Part shown: one piece after another, positions 35,034 to 45,248 of the stretch
Layout of the letters: every line of letters begins with the position of its first letter
Numbering within the stretch: position 1 is the stretch's first letter
From: Lysobacter stagni
Lineage (GTDB): Bacteria; Pseudomonadota; Gammaproteobacteria; Xanthomonadales; Xanthomonadaceae
NCBI RefSeq assembly: GCF_030053425.1
Contig: NZ_JASGBI010000001.1
Location: 62,001 to 126,000, forward strand
Reading direction: 5' to 3'
Length of the DNA: 64,000 bases
The notes under the pieces: model-generated
Seen by the model: the letters and a program-made list of their open reading frames with translations, nothing else
Told to the model about the DNA's origin: nothing
The model's database searches: none
Made by a program: the position numbers and the translations under genes

Positions 35034-36760
35034 CCTGCGGCCTCCGTGATGGTCACCGCGCGTGGCGCGCCGAGGTAGCGTTCGCGCTTCTTCGGCCGCA
35101 GGCGGTGCAGATCGACCTCGATCAGTCCGTCGACCGCATCGCTGAATGCCGGATCCACGCCGAAGGCGAGGAAGCGCGCGCCGCCGGGTTCGCACAGTTC
35201 GGTGTACTGGCGGTAGAGCATCGGCAGCGTGGCTCCGAGGGCGTCCAGGTTCTGCTTGAGCACGGCGAATGCGGTGGCGGCGTCCACCTCGCCGAACTGC
35301 GGCGGCGCCTCGCGGTACACGAACGGCTGGCGCGAGGCCGCGCAAGGCCGGTCGGTGCCGAAGTAGCGCGCGTAGTACGCCACGATCTGCTCACGCGCCT
35401 GCGCCGGCAGCGCGGCGCTGATCGACACCGGACCGAACAGGTAACGCACGTTCGGATGCCGCGCCAGGTACGCGCCGATTCCCTGCCACAAATAATCGAT
35501 GCTGCGACTGCCCCAGTAGTCGGGCACCACGAAGCTGCGACCCAGCTCCATTCCCTGCGCGATGCGCATGACCGCGTCGTCTTCGTAGCGGAACAACGAA
35601 GCGGTATACAGGCCCGCAAGTCCGCGCTCCGCCAGCACGGCGGCACCGCGCGCGAGGCGATAGGCGCCGGCGATCTTCGCGGCCTGCGCGTCCCACAGCA
35701 CGATGTGTTCGTACCAGCTGTCGTAGACGTCCACGTCCAGGCGCTGGCCGGTGCCCTCGCCCACCGCACGGAACGTCAGCTCGCGCAGGCGCCCTACCTC
35801 ACGCAGCAGCGGCGAACCGGCCGCCAGCCGTCCGGCGCGGATCTCCTTGCCATCGAAGGTGCGCCCCAGCAGCGGCATCGCTTCCACGCCGGCGCGCACG
35901 GCCTCCACGTCCAGCGGATCGATGAGGGGCTCCGGACCCGATGGCGCCGGGGCCGCGCCCTGTTCGCGGCGACGTCCCAGAGAGAACAGCTCCCGGCGGA
36001 CATCGCGCAGCACGCGCTGCGGGTCCATGCCCTCGGGCAATTGCAGGGGCCGGCCGATGCGCAGCGCAATGCGATGCGCCCGGCGCGCGAACATCTCGCG
36101 CGCCAGCAGCGCCGTACCGGCGGGCTTGAACAGCACCGAGGCGCCGTAGAACAGCGCGGAGTTGCGCGCCTCGATGCGCACGGGCAACACCGGCGCACTA
36201 CTGCCACGCGCGAAACGCAGGAAGCCGCGGCGCCAGCGACCGTCGGTGACGCCGCGCAGGCCCAATCGCGCGACCTCGCCCGCGGGAAAGACGATCACAC
36301 ACTGCTCCGCCTGCAGCGCGTCGTCGATGGCATGCAGGCTCTGCGGGCTCGGCCTGCCGCCCAGAATGCGCACCGGCGACAACAGCCCGGACAGCGGCTC
36401 CAGCGCGGAGAGCAGATCGTTGGCGACGATCTTCACGTCGCGGCGCACCCGTCCCACCAGGTCCAGCAGCGCGAGCGCGTCGATCGCTCCGGAGGGATGG
36501 TTGGCGACGATCAGCAACCGGCCCGAGGCCGGAATGCGGGCGAGCTCCAGCGGATCGGCCTGGTAGCGCACCTGCAGATGATCCAGCGCGGCGGCGACGA
36601 ACTCGAAATCGCGCAGATGACCGTTGGCGGCCAGGAAGGCCTCGACCTGGTCGAAGCGGGACCAGCGACCGATCGTGCGCAGCAGCGGCCGGGCGACGCT
36701 GGCGCGGCGGCCCCGGAACCAGTGCGGAAAGTGTTCCTGCAGGCGACGTTCGAGGGGCAT
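35030..36760 (-). CDS. Fused O-acyltransferase/N-acyltransferase, OlsF-like
   Basis: 576 residues. The N-terminal half (about 70-270) is a PlsC/OlsA-type lysophospholipid acyltransferase with NHPSGAID (His88, Asp94) and the FPAGEVAR and PVRIEARNSALF motifs. The C-terminal half (about 310-560) matches OlsB-type N-acyltransferases of the GNAT superfamily (LRELTFRAVGEGTGQRLDVD, ELGRSFVVPDYWGSRSIDYL). This order is that of OlsF, a bifunctional ornithine lipid synthase. Whether the lipid is ornithine lipid or another amino-acid lipid is inferred only. The start at 36760 begins the conserved region but has no clear Shine-Dalgarno; 36829 is the alternative. It is coupled to the LpxH-like gene by ATGA. 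Confidence 0.82.
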   Translation of the reverse strand: MPLERRLQEHFPHWFRGRRASVARPLLRTIGRWSRFDQVEAFLAANGHLRDFEFVAAALDHLQVRYQADPLELARIPASGRLLIVANHPSGAIDALALLDLVGRVRRDVKIVANDLLSALEPLSGLLSPVRILGGRPSPQSLHAIDDALQAEQCVIVFPAGEVARLGLRGVTDGRWRRGFLRFARGSSAPVLPVRIEARNSALFYGASVLFKPAGTALLAREMFARRAHRIALRIGRPLQLPEGMDPQRVLRDVRRELFSLGRRREQGAAPAPSGPEPLIDPLDVEAVRAGVEAMPLLGRTFDGKEIRAGRLAAGSPLLREVGRLRELTFRAVGEGTGQRLDVDVYDSWYEHIVLWDAQAAKIAGAYRLARGAAVLAERGLAGLYTASLFRYEDDAVMRIAQGMELGRSFVVPDYWGSRSIDYLWQGIGAYLARHPNVRYLFGPVSISAALPAQAREQIVAYYARYFGTDRPCAASRQPFVYREAPPQFGEVDAATAFAVLKQNLDALGATLPMLYRQYTELCEPGGARFLAFGVDPAFSDAVDGLIEVDLHRLRPKKRERYLGAPRAVTITEAAG

Positions 36761-37022
36761 GCGAGGTGATACATCGCCCCGGCGGGGCGTCTCGCCGCGC
36801 AAGGCTGGGCCCGACCGGCGACAGCGCAATGGCGGTTTGGGGTCAGAACGGTGACAGCGGCCGCCCGCCGCCCAGGCGTGGCCCCGGACGCCCTGGACGG
36901 CCGGAAATGAAGCCCCCGCTTAACCTGTCCGCAACATCTCCATGGCGCACAATGCGCCGACCGGCCCGAGCCTGTATCATGCCGGCCCATCCTTTCATCC
37001 GAATCAAGGGATATTGACCTCG

Positions 37023-38243
37023 ATGTCCAGCTACCTGTTCACCTCCGAATCCGTCTCCGAAGGCCATCCGGACAAGATTGCCGACCAGATCTCCGACGCC
37101 GTCCTCGACGCGATCCTCGCGCAGGACAAGCGCGCGCGCGTGGCCTGCGAGACGCTGGTGAAGACCGGTGCCGCCATCGTCGCCGGCGAAGTCACCACCA
37201 CCGCGTGGGTCGACATCGAGTCGCTGGCGCGCCGCGTGATCAACGAGATCGGCTACAACAACTCCGATGTCGGCTTCGACGGCCACACCTGCGCGATCAT
37301 CAACATGCTCGGCAAGCAGTCGCCGGACATCGCCGCGGGCGTTGACCGCAAGAAGCCGGAAGAACAGGGCGCGGGCGACCAGGGCCTGATGTTCGGCTAC
37401 GCCTGCAACGAGGCGCCGGAATTCATGCCGGCCCCGATCTACTACTCGCACCGTCTGGTCGAGCAGCAGGCCAAGATCCGCAAGAAGAAGAACTCGCCGC
37501 TGCCGTGGCTGCGTCCGGACGCGAAGTCGCAGGTCACCCTGCGCTATGACGCCAACCACAACGTCGCCGGCCTCGACGCCGTCGTGCTGTCCACGCAGCA
37601 CGATCCGGGCATCAAGCAGAAGGATCTGGTCGAGGGCGTGTACGAGCACATCCTCAAGCCGGTCCTGCCGAAGAAGTGGCTGGAATCGCTGCCCAAGAAC
37701 AAGATCCACATCAACCCGACCGGCATCTTCGTGATCGGCGGCCCCGTGGGCGACTGCGGCCTGACCGGTCGCAAGATCATCGTCGACAGCTACGGCGGCA
37801 TGGCCCGTCACGGCGGTGGTGCGTTCTCGGGCAAGGACCCGTCGAAGGTCGACCGTTCGGCCGCCTACGCCGCGCGTTACGTCGCCAAGAACATCGTCGC
37901 CGCCGGCCTGGCCGATCGTTGCGAAGTGCAGGTCTCCTACGCCATCGGCGTGGCCGAGCCGACCTCGATCTCGGTCACCACCTTCGGCACCGGCAAGATT
38001 CCGGATGAGAAGATCGAGAAGCTGATCCGCAAGCATTTCGACCTGCGCCCGTACGGCATCGTGAAGATGCTCGATCTGATCCACCCGGTGTACCAGGAGA
38101 CGGCCGCCTACGGTCACTTCGGCCGCAAGCCGAAGGAAGTGTCGTACGTCGACGGCGCCGGCAAGAAGCAGACCGCCACGGCCTTCTCGTGGGAGAAGAC
38201 CGACCGCGCCGACGCGCTGCGTTCGGATGCGAAGCTGAAGTAA
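37023..38243 (+). CDS. metK: S-adenosylmethionine synthetase
   Basis: 406 residues. It makes SAM from methionine and ATP. Signature sequences are present: [20 protein letters not shown] at the N-terminus with the ATP-binding His, [12 protein letters not shown] (hexapeptide 1) and [20 protein letters not shown] (P-loop-like signature 2). The start at 37023 gives the family N-terminus and follows AAGGGA. A TATCAT -10-like element lies at 36975-36980. It begins a group of SAM-cycle genes (metK, ahcY, metF). No SAM riboswitch was found in its leader. Confidence 0.97.
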   Translation: MSSYLFTSESVSEGHPDKIADQISDAVLDAILAQDKRARVACETLVKTGAAIVAGEVTTTAWVDIESLARRVINEIGYNNSDVGFDGHTCAIINMLGKQSPDIAAGVDRKKPEEQGAGDQGLMFGYACNEAPEFMPAPIYYSHRLVEQQAKIRKKKNSPLPWLRPDAKSQVTLRYDANHNVAGLDAVVLSTQHDPGIKQKDLVEGVYEHILKPVLPKKWLESLPKNKIHINPTGIFVIGGPVGDCGLTGRKIIVDSYGGMARHGGGAFSGKDPSKVDRSAAYAARYVAKNIVAAGLADRCEVQVSYAIGVAEPTSISVTTFGTGKIPDEKIEKLIRKHFDLRPYGIVKMLDLIHPVYQETAAYGHFGRKPKEVSYVDGAGKKQTATAFSWEKTDRADALRSDAKLK

Positions 38244-38286
38244 GCGGTACGCGACGCCGCGCTGTGCGCGGGTCGTGATCCAAAAA

Positions 38287-38316
38287 CGAAACGGGCCGCT
38301 CGTCGGCCCGTTTCGC
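38287..38316. terminator. Terminator after metK
   Basis: CGAAACGGGCCG pairs with CGGCCCGTTTCG across a five-base loop. It lies 44 bases after the stop codon and is followed by CTGT, with the A-run on its 5' side. Confidence 0.75.
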
Positions 38317-38387
38317 TGTCCGGCATGCAGGCCGCCGGGGCCCGTCGAGTTCATCCACGGACAACCCCCAGCGGCTAGAATGCCGGC

Positions 38388-38460
38388 TCCCACCGAGGGG
38401 CGCTGCAAGTCCGGCATCCGGAATCAGGCTCGGCGGGAGTTCCAGAACAACGGCGCCCGG
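38388..38460 (+). promoter_or_regulatory. S-adenosylhomocysteine riboswitch
   Basis: Conserved SAH-element blocks are present in order: ACCGAGGGGCGCTGCAAG (38391-38408), an internal hairpin, CAGGCTCGGC (38425-38434) closing the first stem, and AACGGCGCCC (38449-38458), which can pair back with GGGGCGC to form the family's pseudoknot. A TAGAAT -10 element at 38376-38381 puts the transcript start at the aptamer. SAH riboswitches turn on ahcY when S-adenosylhomocysteine builds up; the ahcY start lies 80 bases downstream. Confidence 0.9.
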
Positions 38461-38539
38461 TTTGGCGAGCCGCACACGGCCGCCCTCACCCCATCCCTCC
38501 CCCGAAACGCGGGCGAGCGGGACGAAACCGGAGCAATCG

Positions 38540-39985
<1,446 letters not shown>

Positions 39986-40008
39986 TCCACGGCGGCATTG
40001 CAGTACAC

Positions 40009-40040
40009 GGAAACGGGCGCTTCGGCGCCCGTTTTCCTTT
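40009..40040. terminator. Terminator after ahcY
   Basis: AAACGGGCGC pairs with GCGCCCGTTT around a TTCG tetraloop, followed by TCCTTTTG. It also serves the converging regulator gene, which ends at 40055. Confidence 0.85.
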
Positions 40041-40054
40041 TGCGCGGTCGGACG

Positions 40055-40792
40055 CTACAGCGCCAGTCGTTCGCGCAGTTCGCGCGCCTGCCGCCGCGAC
40101 ACGTCCACGCGGCTGCCGTCCTTGAGCTCCAGTTCGTAGCCGTCGTGCACGGCCAGGTCCACGCCCTTCACCATGCGCAGGTTCACCAGCGTGTTGCGGT
40201 TGGCGCGGAAGAACATCCCCGGGTCCAGCCGCGATTCCAGCGCCGACAGGCTGCGCCCCAGCAGCGCGCATTCGTTGCGGAACCAGACGCGCGCGTAATT
40301 GCCATCCACCACGATGCGTGCGATCTCGCGCACCGCAACGAACCAGCAGCGATCGCCTTCGCGCAGGAACACCTGGTCGTCGGCACCCAGCATTCCGCGT
40401 GGTTCCACCTCGGCTACGGCGTCGGGGAGGCGCGCGCGTGCGCGTTGCAGTGCTTCGCCCAGTCGCGCCGGCTCGACCGGCTTGACCAGATAGTCCAGCG
40501 CATTGCGCTCGAAGGCACGCACGGCGTAGTGGTCGTACGCGGTGGTGAACACCACCGGCGGCGCGGGCTCGAGCCCGTCAAGCACGTCGAACCCGGTGCC
40601 CGACGGCATCTGGATGTCGAGCAGCACCAGGTCGGGACGCAGCGTGTCGATGGCAGTGCGCGCCGCGGGCACGTCGTCGGCCTCGCCCACCACGTCCACG
40701 TCCGGAATCGAGGCGAGCAGCGTGCGCAACTCCTGCCGCGCCAGCCGCGTGTCGTCGACGATCAGCACGCGCAGCGGCCGCATGGCGGTCAT
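40055..40792 (-). CDS. LytTR-type response regulator
   Basis: 245 residues. The receiver domain (about 7-120) has the acidic pair DD at 13-14, the phosphoacceptor Asp in LVLLDIQMPSG (about 59) and the conserved Lys in LVKPVEP. The C-terminal LytTR DNA-binding domain (about 145-243) has VDGNYARVWF and FFRANRNTLVNL. Such regulators bind imperfect direct repeats and often control surface or quorum functions (AlgR, LytR type). The start overlaps the upstream kinase gene's stop (ATGA). The targets are unknown. Confidence 0.92.
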   Translation of the reverse strand: MTAMRPLRVLIVDDTRLARQELRTLLASIPDVDVVGEADDVPAARTAIDTLRPDLVLLDIQMPSGTGFDVLDGLEPAPPVVFTTAYDHYAVRAFERNALDYLVKPVEPARLGEALQRARARLPDAVAEVEPRGMLGADDQVFLREGDRCWFVAVREIARIVVDGNYARVWFRNECALLGRSLSALESRLDPGMFFRANRNTLVNLRMVKGVDLAVHDGYELELKDGSRVDVSRRQARELRERLAL

Positions 40793-41904
40793 TGCGGCAG
40801 CTCCAGTCGCGCCAGCACGCGCGCGTCGTCCTGACGCAGCTCGAAGCGGCCCGGTGCGTCGCCGCGCTCCAGGCGCGTGCGCAGGTAGGCCAGGCCCACG
40901 CCCTGGCGCGAGGTATCGACGACGATGCGCCCCGGACTGCCGACTTCCACGTGCAGCGCACCGTTCTCGCAGCGCGCGCGCAGCGTCACCTCGCCACCGC
41001 CGGGCTGGCGCGCGATGCCGTGCTTGATCGCATTCTCGACCAGCAACTGCAGTGCCATCGGTGGCAGTCGCGCTTCGAGTGCGCCAACGCCGATCTCGCG
41101 CCGCACGCGCAGGCGTTCTTCGTAATGCACGCTTTCCACCGCGAGGTAATCGTCGACCACGCCCAGCTCCTCACCCAGCGTCGCCCAGTCGCGCTGGCTG
41201 TGCTCCAGTGCGTGGCGCAGGATGTTGGACAGGCGCGTGACGGTTTCCCGCGCGCGCGCCGGATCTTCGTTGATCAGCGCACGCACGTTGTTGAGGGCGT
41301 TGAAAATGAAATGCGGATTCAGCCGTGCGCGCAGGGCGTCCAGTTCGAGCGCGCTGCGCTGCGATTCGGCGCGCAGGCGCGCGATCTCGCCGTGGCGATA
41401 GCGCGCCAGCGCGCTCCATCCGGCCCAGAACGCGGCCCACAGACCGATGATGATGGCCACATTGGCCCAATAGCCGACGAGTTGCCCGGCGCTGCTTTCC
41501 TGCGGTACCGGGATCCATCCGGCCAGTACGGCGATGCGAATGGCGAGGTTGACCAGCACCATCGTCGCCGTGGCGGCCAACAGCACGCCGGCGACCAGAC
41601 GCAGCACGAACGACGCACTGCCCCGTTCCAGCCATCGCCGGCGCACGGCGAGAATGCGCAACACGCTGGTGCCGATCCACACGCCCACGCCCAACGACAC
41701 CGCGACCAGAACGCCGATGGCGTTGAGCCGGGTGAAGATCGAGAAGAACAGCAGGTTGAAGGCGGCATACGCGATGCCGAACAGGCTGTTGAAGGCGACG
41801 AAGCGAAGCTCGTTACGGGTCATCGTGGATATCCGCTCGGGTTCGTCCGGGCGCGCGAAGGCCGGCATGTGCCGGCCGTCGCGAGCTGCGGCTGTTGCGG
41901 TCAT
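40789..41904 (-). CDS. LytS-type sensor histidine kinase
   Basis: 371 residues from the ATG at 41904, which overlaps the stop of the upstream hydrolase gene (ATGA). Four membrane helices lie between about residues 30 and 165. The His_kinase domain has the phosphoacceptor in LNPHFIFNALNNV, and the ATPase core follows with LLVENAIKHGIA and GVGLAYLRTRLE. There is no extracellular sensor domain, so the signal is probably sensed within the membrane. Its partner is the LytTR regulator encoded next. A later start (MTRNELRF) would still leave all helices. Confidence 0.9.
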   Translation of the reverse strand: MTATAAARDGRHMPAFARPDEPERISTMTRNELRFVAFNSLFGIAYAAFNLLFFSIFTRLNAIGVLVAVSLGVGVWIGTSVLRILAVRRRWLERGSASFVLRLVAGVLLAATATMVLVNLAIRIAVLAGWIPVPQESSAGQLVGYWANVAIIIGLWAAFWAGWSALARYRHGEIARLRAESQRSALELDALRARLNPHFIFNALNNVRALINEDPARARETVTRLSNILRHALEHSQRDWATLGEELGVVDDYLAVESVHYEERLRVRREIGVGALEARLPPMALQLLVENAIKHGIARQPGGGEVTLRARCENGALHVEVGSPGRIVVDTSRQGVGLAYLRTRLERGDAPGRFELRQDDARVLARLELPQ

Positions 41905-42833
41905 TTCCCCGGGGCCGGCGATGCGATGAAGCCACGCACCTGCGCCAGCACCCACTGCGGATCATCCCACATCAGGAAGTGATAGCCGTCCTGGCTCATC
42001 TCGATGCGCACGCCGGACAGGTTCGCGTACTCGCGCGCGAAGATGGCCCGGGTCGATTCGAGCGTGGCGCCATACGGCGCGTAACCGGCCCAGGAGCCGA
42101 GCACCAGCGTGGGCGTGCGGATCTTCGACAACTGCGGACGCAGGTCCACGGTCATCAGTTCGTACATGGCCTGTGTCGTGGTCGCGCGGTCGGAGGCTTC
42201 GCCCCAGCGCTGCAACGTGGCCACGCGCTCGGCCGCATGCGCCATGCCCTTCACGGCGGCCAGCGCGCCAGCGCGGTAGGCGGCGTCGTCCTGCTTCAGC
42301 ATCCTCTGGCGCATGCCTTCGGCCATCGGACGCACGGCGTCGGTCGTCGCAGCGGGGTTGGTGGCCGCCGGGAAGAACGGCAGCGAGTCGACGACCACCA
42401 GCCCCTCCAGCAATTCCGGTCGCGCGATCGCCATCTGCAGGCCCAGTTCGCCACCGAGGCTGTGACCGACGACCACCGGGCGCTTCAGGCCGCGTGCGTC
42501 GATGTAGGCCAGCAGGCGGTCGCGCATGTCGGCCAGCCACGCGTCCTTGCTGGCGTCCTTCGCCGCGGGCAGGCCGGCAAAGCCCGGGAGCTGCACGAGA
42601 TGGCACTGCACATGATCGGCCTGCAGCGCGGCGCAGGTCTCGCGCCACGTGTCGGGGCCGCTGTTGAGGCCGGGGATCATCAGCACGGGGCGGCCCTTGC
42701 CGATCACTTCGACCTGCAGCTCCTCGAACGCCTGCGGCGCCGCAAAGGCGCGACCGGACAGCAGCAGCACGCCGAACATCAGGTAGCCGGTGAGGCGGAA
42801 CACGCTCTTGTGAGCCAGGCTCTTGCGGATCAT
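41901..42833 (-). CDS. Exported alpha/beta hydrolase
   Basis: 310 residues. A signal peptide or N-terminal anchor (about 13-32, ending GRAFA) is followed by an alpha/beta-hydrolase fold: oxyanion region MIPGLNSG, the nucleophile elbow GHSLGG with Ser125, and the C-terminal histidine in QDGYHFLMWDDP. The substrate is unknown; esterase and lactonase-type enzymes share this layout. The start follows GGAG at eight bases. The gene leads an operon with the LytS kinase (ATGA overlap) and LytTR regulator, so the enzyme may produce, remove or respond to the signal they sense. Confidence 0.86.
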   Translation of the reverse strand: MIRKSLAHKSVFRLTGYLMFGVLLLSGRAFAAPQAFEELQVEVIGKGRPVLMIPGLNSGPDTWRETCAALQADHVQCHLVQLPGFAGLPAAKDASKDAWLADMRDRLLAYIDARGLKRPVVVGHSLGGELGLQMAIARPELLEGLVVVDSLPFFPAATNPAATTDAVRPMAEGMRQRMLKQDDAAYRAGALAAVKGMAHAAERVATLQRWGEASDRATTTQAMYELMTVDLRPQLSKIRTPTLVLGSWAGYAPYGATLESTRAIFAREYANLSGVRIEMSQDGYHFLMWDDPQWVLAQVRGFIASPAPGK

Positions 42834-42983
42834 GACGGTCTCCAACGGTGGGTGTGTGAGGCCATCGTGCGGACGGGGTAGCCCGCCCGGTTGCGGAAGA
42901 TGAGGAGCGGCCGGCTCTGCGGGCGAACGGCGATCCGGCAGGACGAACGGCGGCGGCCGCGGAATCGCCACTATTCGTTTCAA

Positions 42984-42997
42984 TTCATCGCGATGAA
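42984..42997. promoter_or_regulatory. Perfect 14-bp palindrome upstream of metF
   Basis: TTCATCGCGATGAA, with perfect dyad symmetry, lies 38-51 bases before the metF start in an AT-richer patch. It could be the operator of a methionine or SAH-cycle repressor (an ArsR-type SahR or a MetR-type protein). No regulator gene lies nearby to decide. Confidence 0.45.
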
Positions 42998-43034
42998 GCG
43001 ATAGACTTAGCGCACCCAACGCGAGCGGTCCGGC

Positions 43035-43865
43035 ATGCCCACGCCTCCCATCAGCTTCGAGTTCTACCCGCCCAAGACCGACGAACAGCGCGCGCAGCTG
43101 GACAAGACCGCGACGAAGCTGAAGTCGCTTTCGCCGGAGTACGTGTCGTGCACGTTCGGCGCGGGCGGTTCGACACTGAGCTACACGCCGGAAACCGTGG
43201 AGCGCCTGCGCCGCGAACACGGGCTGGACGCGGCGCCGCACCTGTCCTGCGTCGGCGGCACGCGCGCCGAACTGAGCGCGCTGCTGGAGCGCTACAAGGC
43301 CATGGGTTGCCACCGCATCGTCGCGCTGCGCGGCGACCTTCCCTCGGGCATGGGCCACACCGGCGATTTCCGTTTCGCCAGCGAGCTGGTGGAGTTCATC
43401 CGCCGAGAGCACGACGGCTGTTTCCACATCGAAGTGGGCGCCTATCCGGAATGCCATCCGCAATCCGACGATGCACTCGCCGACCTGCGTCACTTCAAGG
43501 CCAAGATCGACGCCGGTGCCGACGGCGCGATCACGCAGTACTTCTACAACGCCGATGCCTACTTCCGCTTCGTCGACGACGCGCGGCGGCTGGGCGTCGA
43601 AGTGCCGATCGTGCCCGGCATCATGCCGATCTCGAACTTCACGCAGCTGCGCCGCTTCTCCGACGCCTGCGGCGCGGAGATCCCGCGCTGGATCGGCAAG
43701 CGCTTGCAGGCCTACGGCGACGACGTCGAAGCCATCCGTGAATTCGCCGCGGATTTCGTCGCCGACATGTGCCGTCGTCTCATCGAAGGCGGCGCGCCTT
43801 CACTGCATTTCTACACGCTGAACCTGAGCAAACCCACGCTGTCGGTGCTCTCGCGCCTGCGCTGA
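43035..43865 (+). CDS. metF: Methylenetetrahydrofolate reductase
   Basis: 276 residues, a single TIM-barrel domain like bacterial MetF. It reduces 5,10-methylene-THF to 5-methyl-THF with FAD, supplying the methyl group for methionine synthesis. Motifs: ISFEFYPPKTDEQ with the catalytic Glu at residue ~9, TFGAGGST, RGDLP, IEVGAYPECHPQS and ITQYFYNADAYFRF. With metK and ahcY just upstream it completes three steps of the activated-methyl cycle. A palindromic operator-like site precedes it. Confidence 0.97.
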   Translation: MPTPPISFEFYPPKTDEQRAQLDKTATKLKSLSPEYVSCTFGAGGSTLSYTPETVERLRREHGLDAAPHLSCVGGTRAELSALLERYKAMGCHRIVALRGDLPSGMGHTGDFRFASELVEFIRREHDGCFHIEVGAYPECHPQSDDALADLRHFKAKIDAGADGAITQYFYNADAYFRFVDDARRLGVEVPIVPGIMPISNFTQLRRFSDACGAEIPRWIGKRLQAYGDDVEAIREFAADFVADMCRRLIEGGAPSLHFYTLNLSKPTLSVLSRLR

Positions 43866-43930
43866 GCTCACACGCGTCATTGACGCGGCCAGGGGGACGA
43901 TGAGCGCTCCCGCTCCCCCCGGGCCGACCC

Positions 43931-44506
43931 ATGTCATCGCCGCGATCCACGGCGGCATGGAGCCTGATCCTGGCGGCGCTCTGCGCGATTGCCCCCGCGC
44001 ATGCCGCCGGTGGACTCCACCGCTGCCAGACAGCCGACGGCATGTCGGTTTACACCGACAGCGCCTGTACGGCGGTGAATGCGCGTCCGGCACCGATGTC
44101 GGCCGATCTGCTGACCCGTCTGGAAATGGACCGCGCGGTATTCGGCGGCGGTGTCATCGATACACGTGTATCCAGCACCGCCATCCGGGTGCGCCGCGCG
44201 CCCCAGGACGGCTGCGCGCGCAACCCCGCGCAACTGTCGGCGGACCTGCTGGGTGCCTTCGCGATGGGCGACGTCAACCGCATCGCCGAGAGCGTCCACT
44301 GGCCGGGACTGCGCCATCAGCAGGCGCATGTGGTGATGCAGCGGCTGCAGATGCTCGCCAGGCAGTCGCTTGTCGATGCCAGCTTCTGGCCCGGGCTCGG
44401 CATCGCCGGTGCGGGCGCGATGCAGCTGACCTTCGCGCAGCCGCAGCAGCACGTCATGGAACTAGGCGTGGAGCATTACGCGGGCTGCTACTTCGTGCGT
44501 TTCTGA
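43931..44506 (+). CDS. Exported DUF4124-like protein, first of a tandem pair
   Basis: 191 residues with a signal peptide (1-25, ending APAHA). The N-terminal HRCQTADGMSVYTDSACTAV resembles the DUF4124 module (a cysteine-bounded Y-x-D strand). The remainder is a helical region with GCARNPAQL, GDVNRIAESVHWPGL and the C-terminal HYAGCYFVRF. The next gene encodes a diverged copy with the same architecture. Paired cysteines in an exported protein suggest disulphides. The function is unknown, perhaps cell-envelope related. Confidence 0.72.
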   Translation: MSSPRSTAAWSLILAALCAIAPAHAAGGLHRCQTADGMSVYTDSACTAVNARPAPMSADLLTRLEMDRAVFGGGVIDTRVSSTAIRVRRAPQDGCARNPAQLSADLLGAFAMGDVNRIAESVHWPGLRHQQAHVVMQRLQMLARQSLVDASFWPGLGIAGAGAMQLTFAQPQQHVMELGVEHYAGCYFVRF

Positions 44507-44592
44507 ACCTCCGGACTGCGGGGGCACGACGCGATGAACGGAATGCGATGTACGCACGGTCGGCCCGCGGGATCGCTGGGTAGGCTGCCGCG

Positions 44593-45165
44593 ATGTCCGA
44601 GCTCTGCCGTTTCCTGATTGTGTCGTGTGCGGGCGCGTTGGCGCTCGCCTGGGGCCCGTCCTGCATGGCGCAGGTGCAGCACTGCGTCACGCCCGACGGC
44701 ATGCAGGTATTCACCGACCGCGGCTGCGCGGAAATCGGCGCGGTCGAACAGGCGCCCGCGCGCCCTGCCCTGTCCACACCGCAGAAGGCCCGCGCGGGCG
44801 GCTGCGCGCGCAGCGTGGACGATCTGCTGTTCGAGATCACCGGCGCGTTCGGCGCGCACGACGCGAACCGCCTGGCCAACGTCTACCACTGGGCCGGGAT
44901 GGGCGGCGACGCCGCCTATGACGTGATGGCCCGGCTGGACGCCATGGTGCAGCGACCGCTGCTCGACCTCGTGCCGGTGATGCCGGAAGCGCCTGCAGAG
45001 ACGGAGCCGGCCGTCGCGACGCTCGACGAAGCCGGCGCCGCGCCCTCGAAGCCAGCGATTCCCGTGGGCCTGCGCGTGGAGCAGACCCTGGCCAACGGCA
45101 TCACCCCCTCGCGGACGGTGTTCGGCCTGCAGAAGCACTTCGGTTGCTGGTGGATCAAGGGCTGA
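44593..45165 (+). CDS. Exported DUF4124-like protein, second of a tandem pair
   Basis: 190 residues, signal peptide 1-26 (ending PSCMA). It matches the upstream gene's product in order: C-x-T-x-DGMQVFTDRGC, then GCARSVDDLLFEI, HDANRLANVYHWAGM and the final HFGCWWIKG. Identity is modest, so the duplication is old. A proline/alanine-rich insert (about 136-158) is unique to this copy. A co-transcribed pair of related secreted proteins suggests a complex or redundant function, but none is known. Confidence 0.72.
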   Translation: MSELCRFLIVSCAGALALAWGPSCMAQVQHCVTPDGMQVFTDRGCAEIGAVEQAPARPALSTPQKARAGGCARSVDDLLFEITGAFGAHDANRLANVYHWAGMGGDAAYDVMARLDAMVQRPLLDLVPVMPEAPAETEPAVATLDEAGAAPSKPAIPVGLRVEQTLANGITPSRTVFGLQKHFGCWWIKG

Positions 45166-45248
45166 GCCGGCGCGCCGGCACACCGCGGCAGTGGGACGGA
45201 CCCGGCGCGCAGGGCACAATAGCGGTTTCCCCCTGACGGACGCCGGCG

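Noticed and set aside
34808..36769. A 653-codon plus-strand frame
   Set aside because: It is antisense to the fused acyltransferase gene, whose motifs are clear, and the composition is not protein-like.
36830..37022. SAM riboswitch before metK
   Set aside because: The leader is short and none of the SAM aptamer blocks is present.
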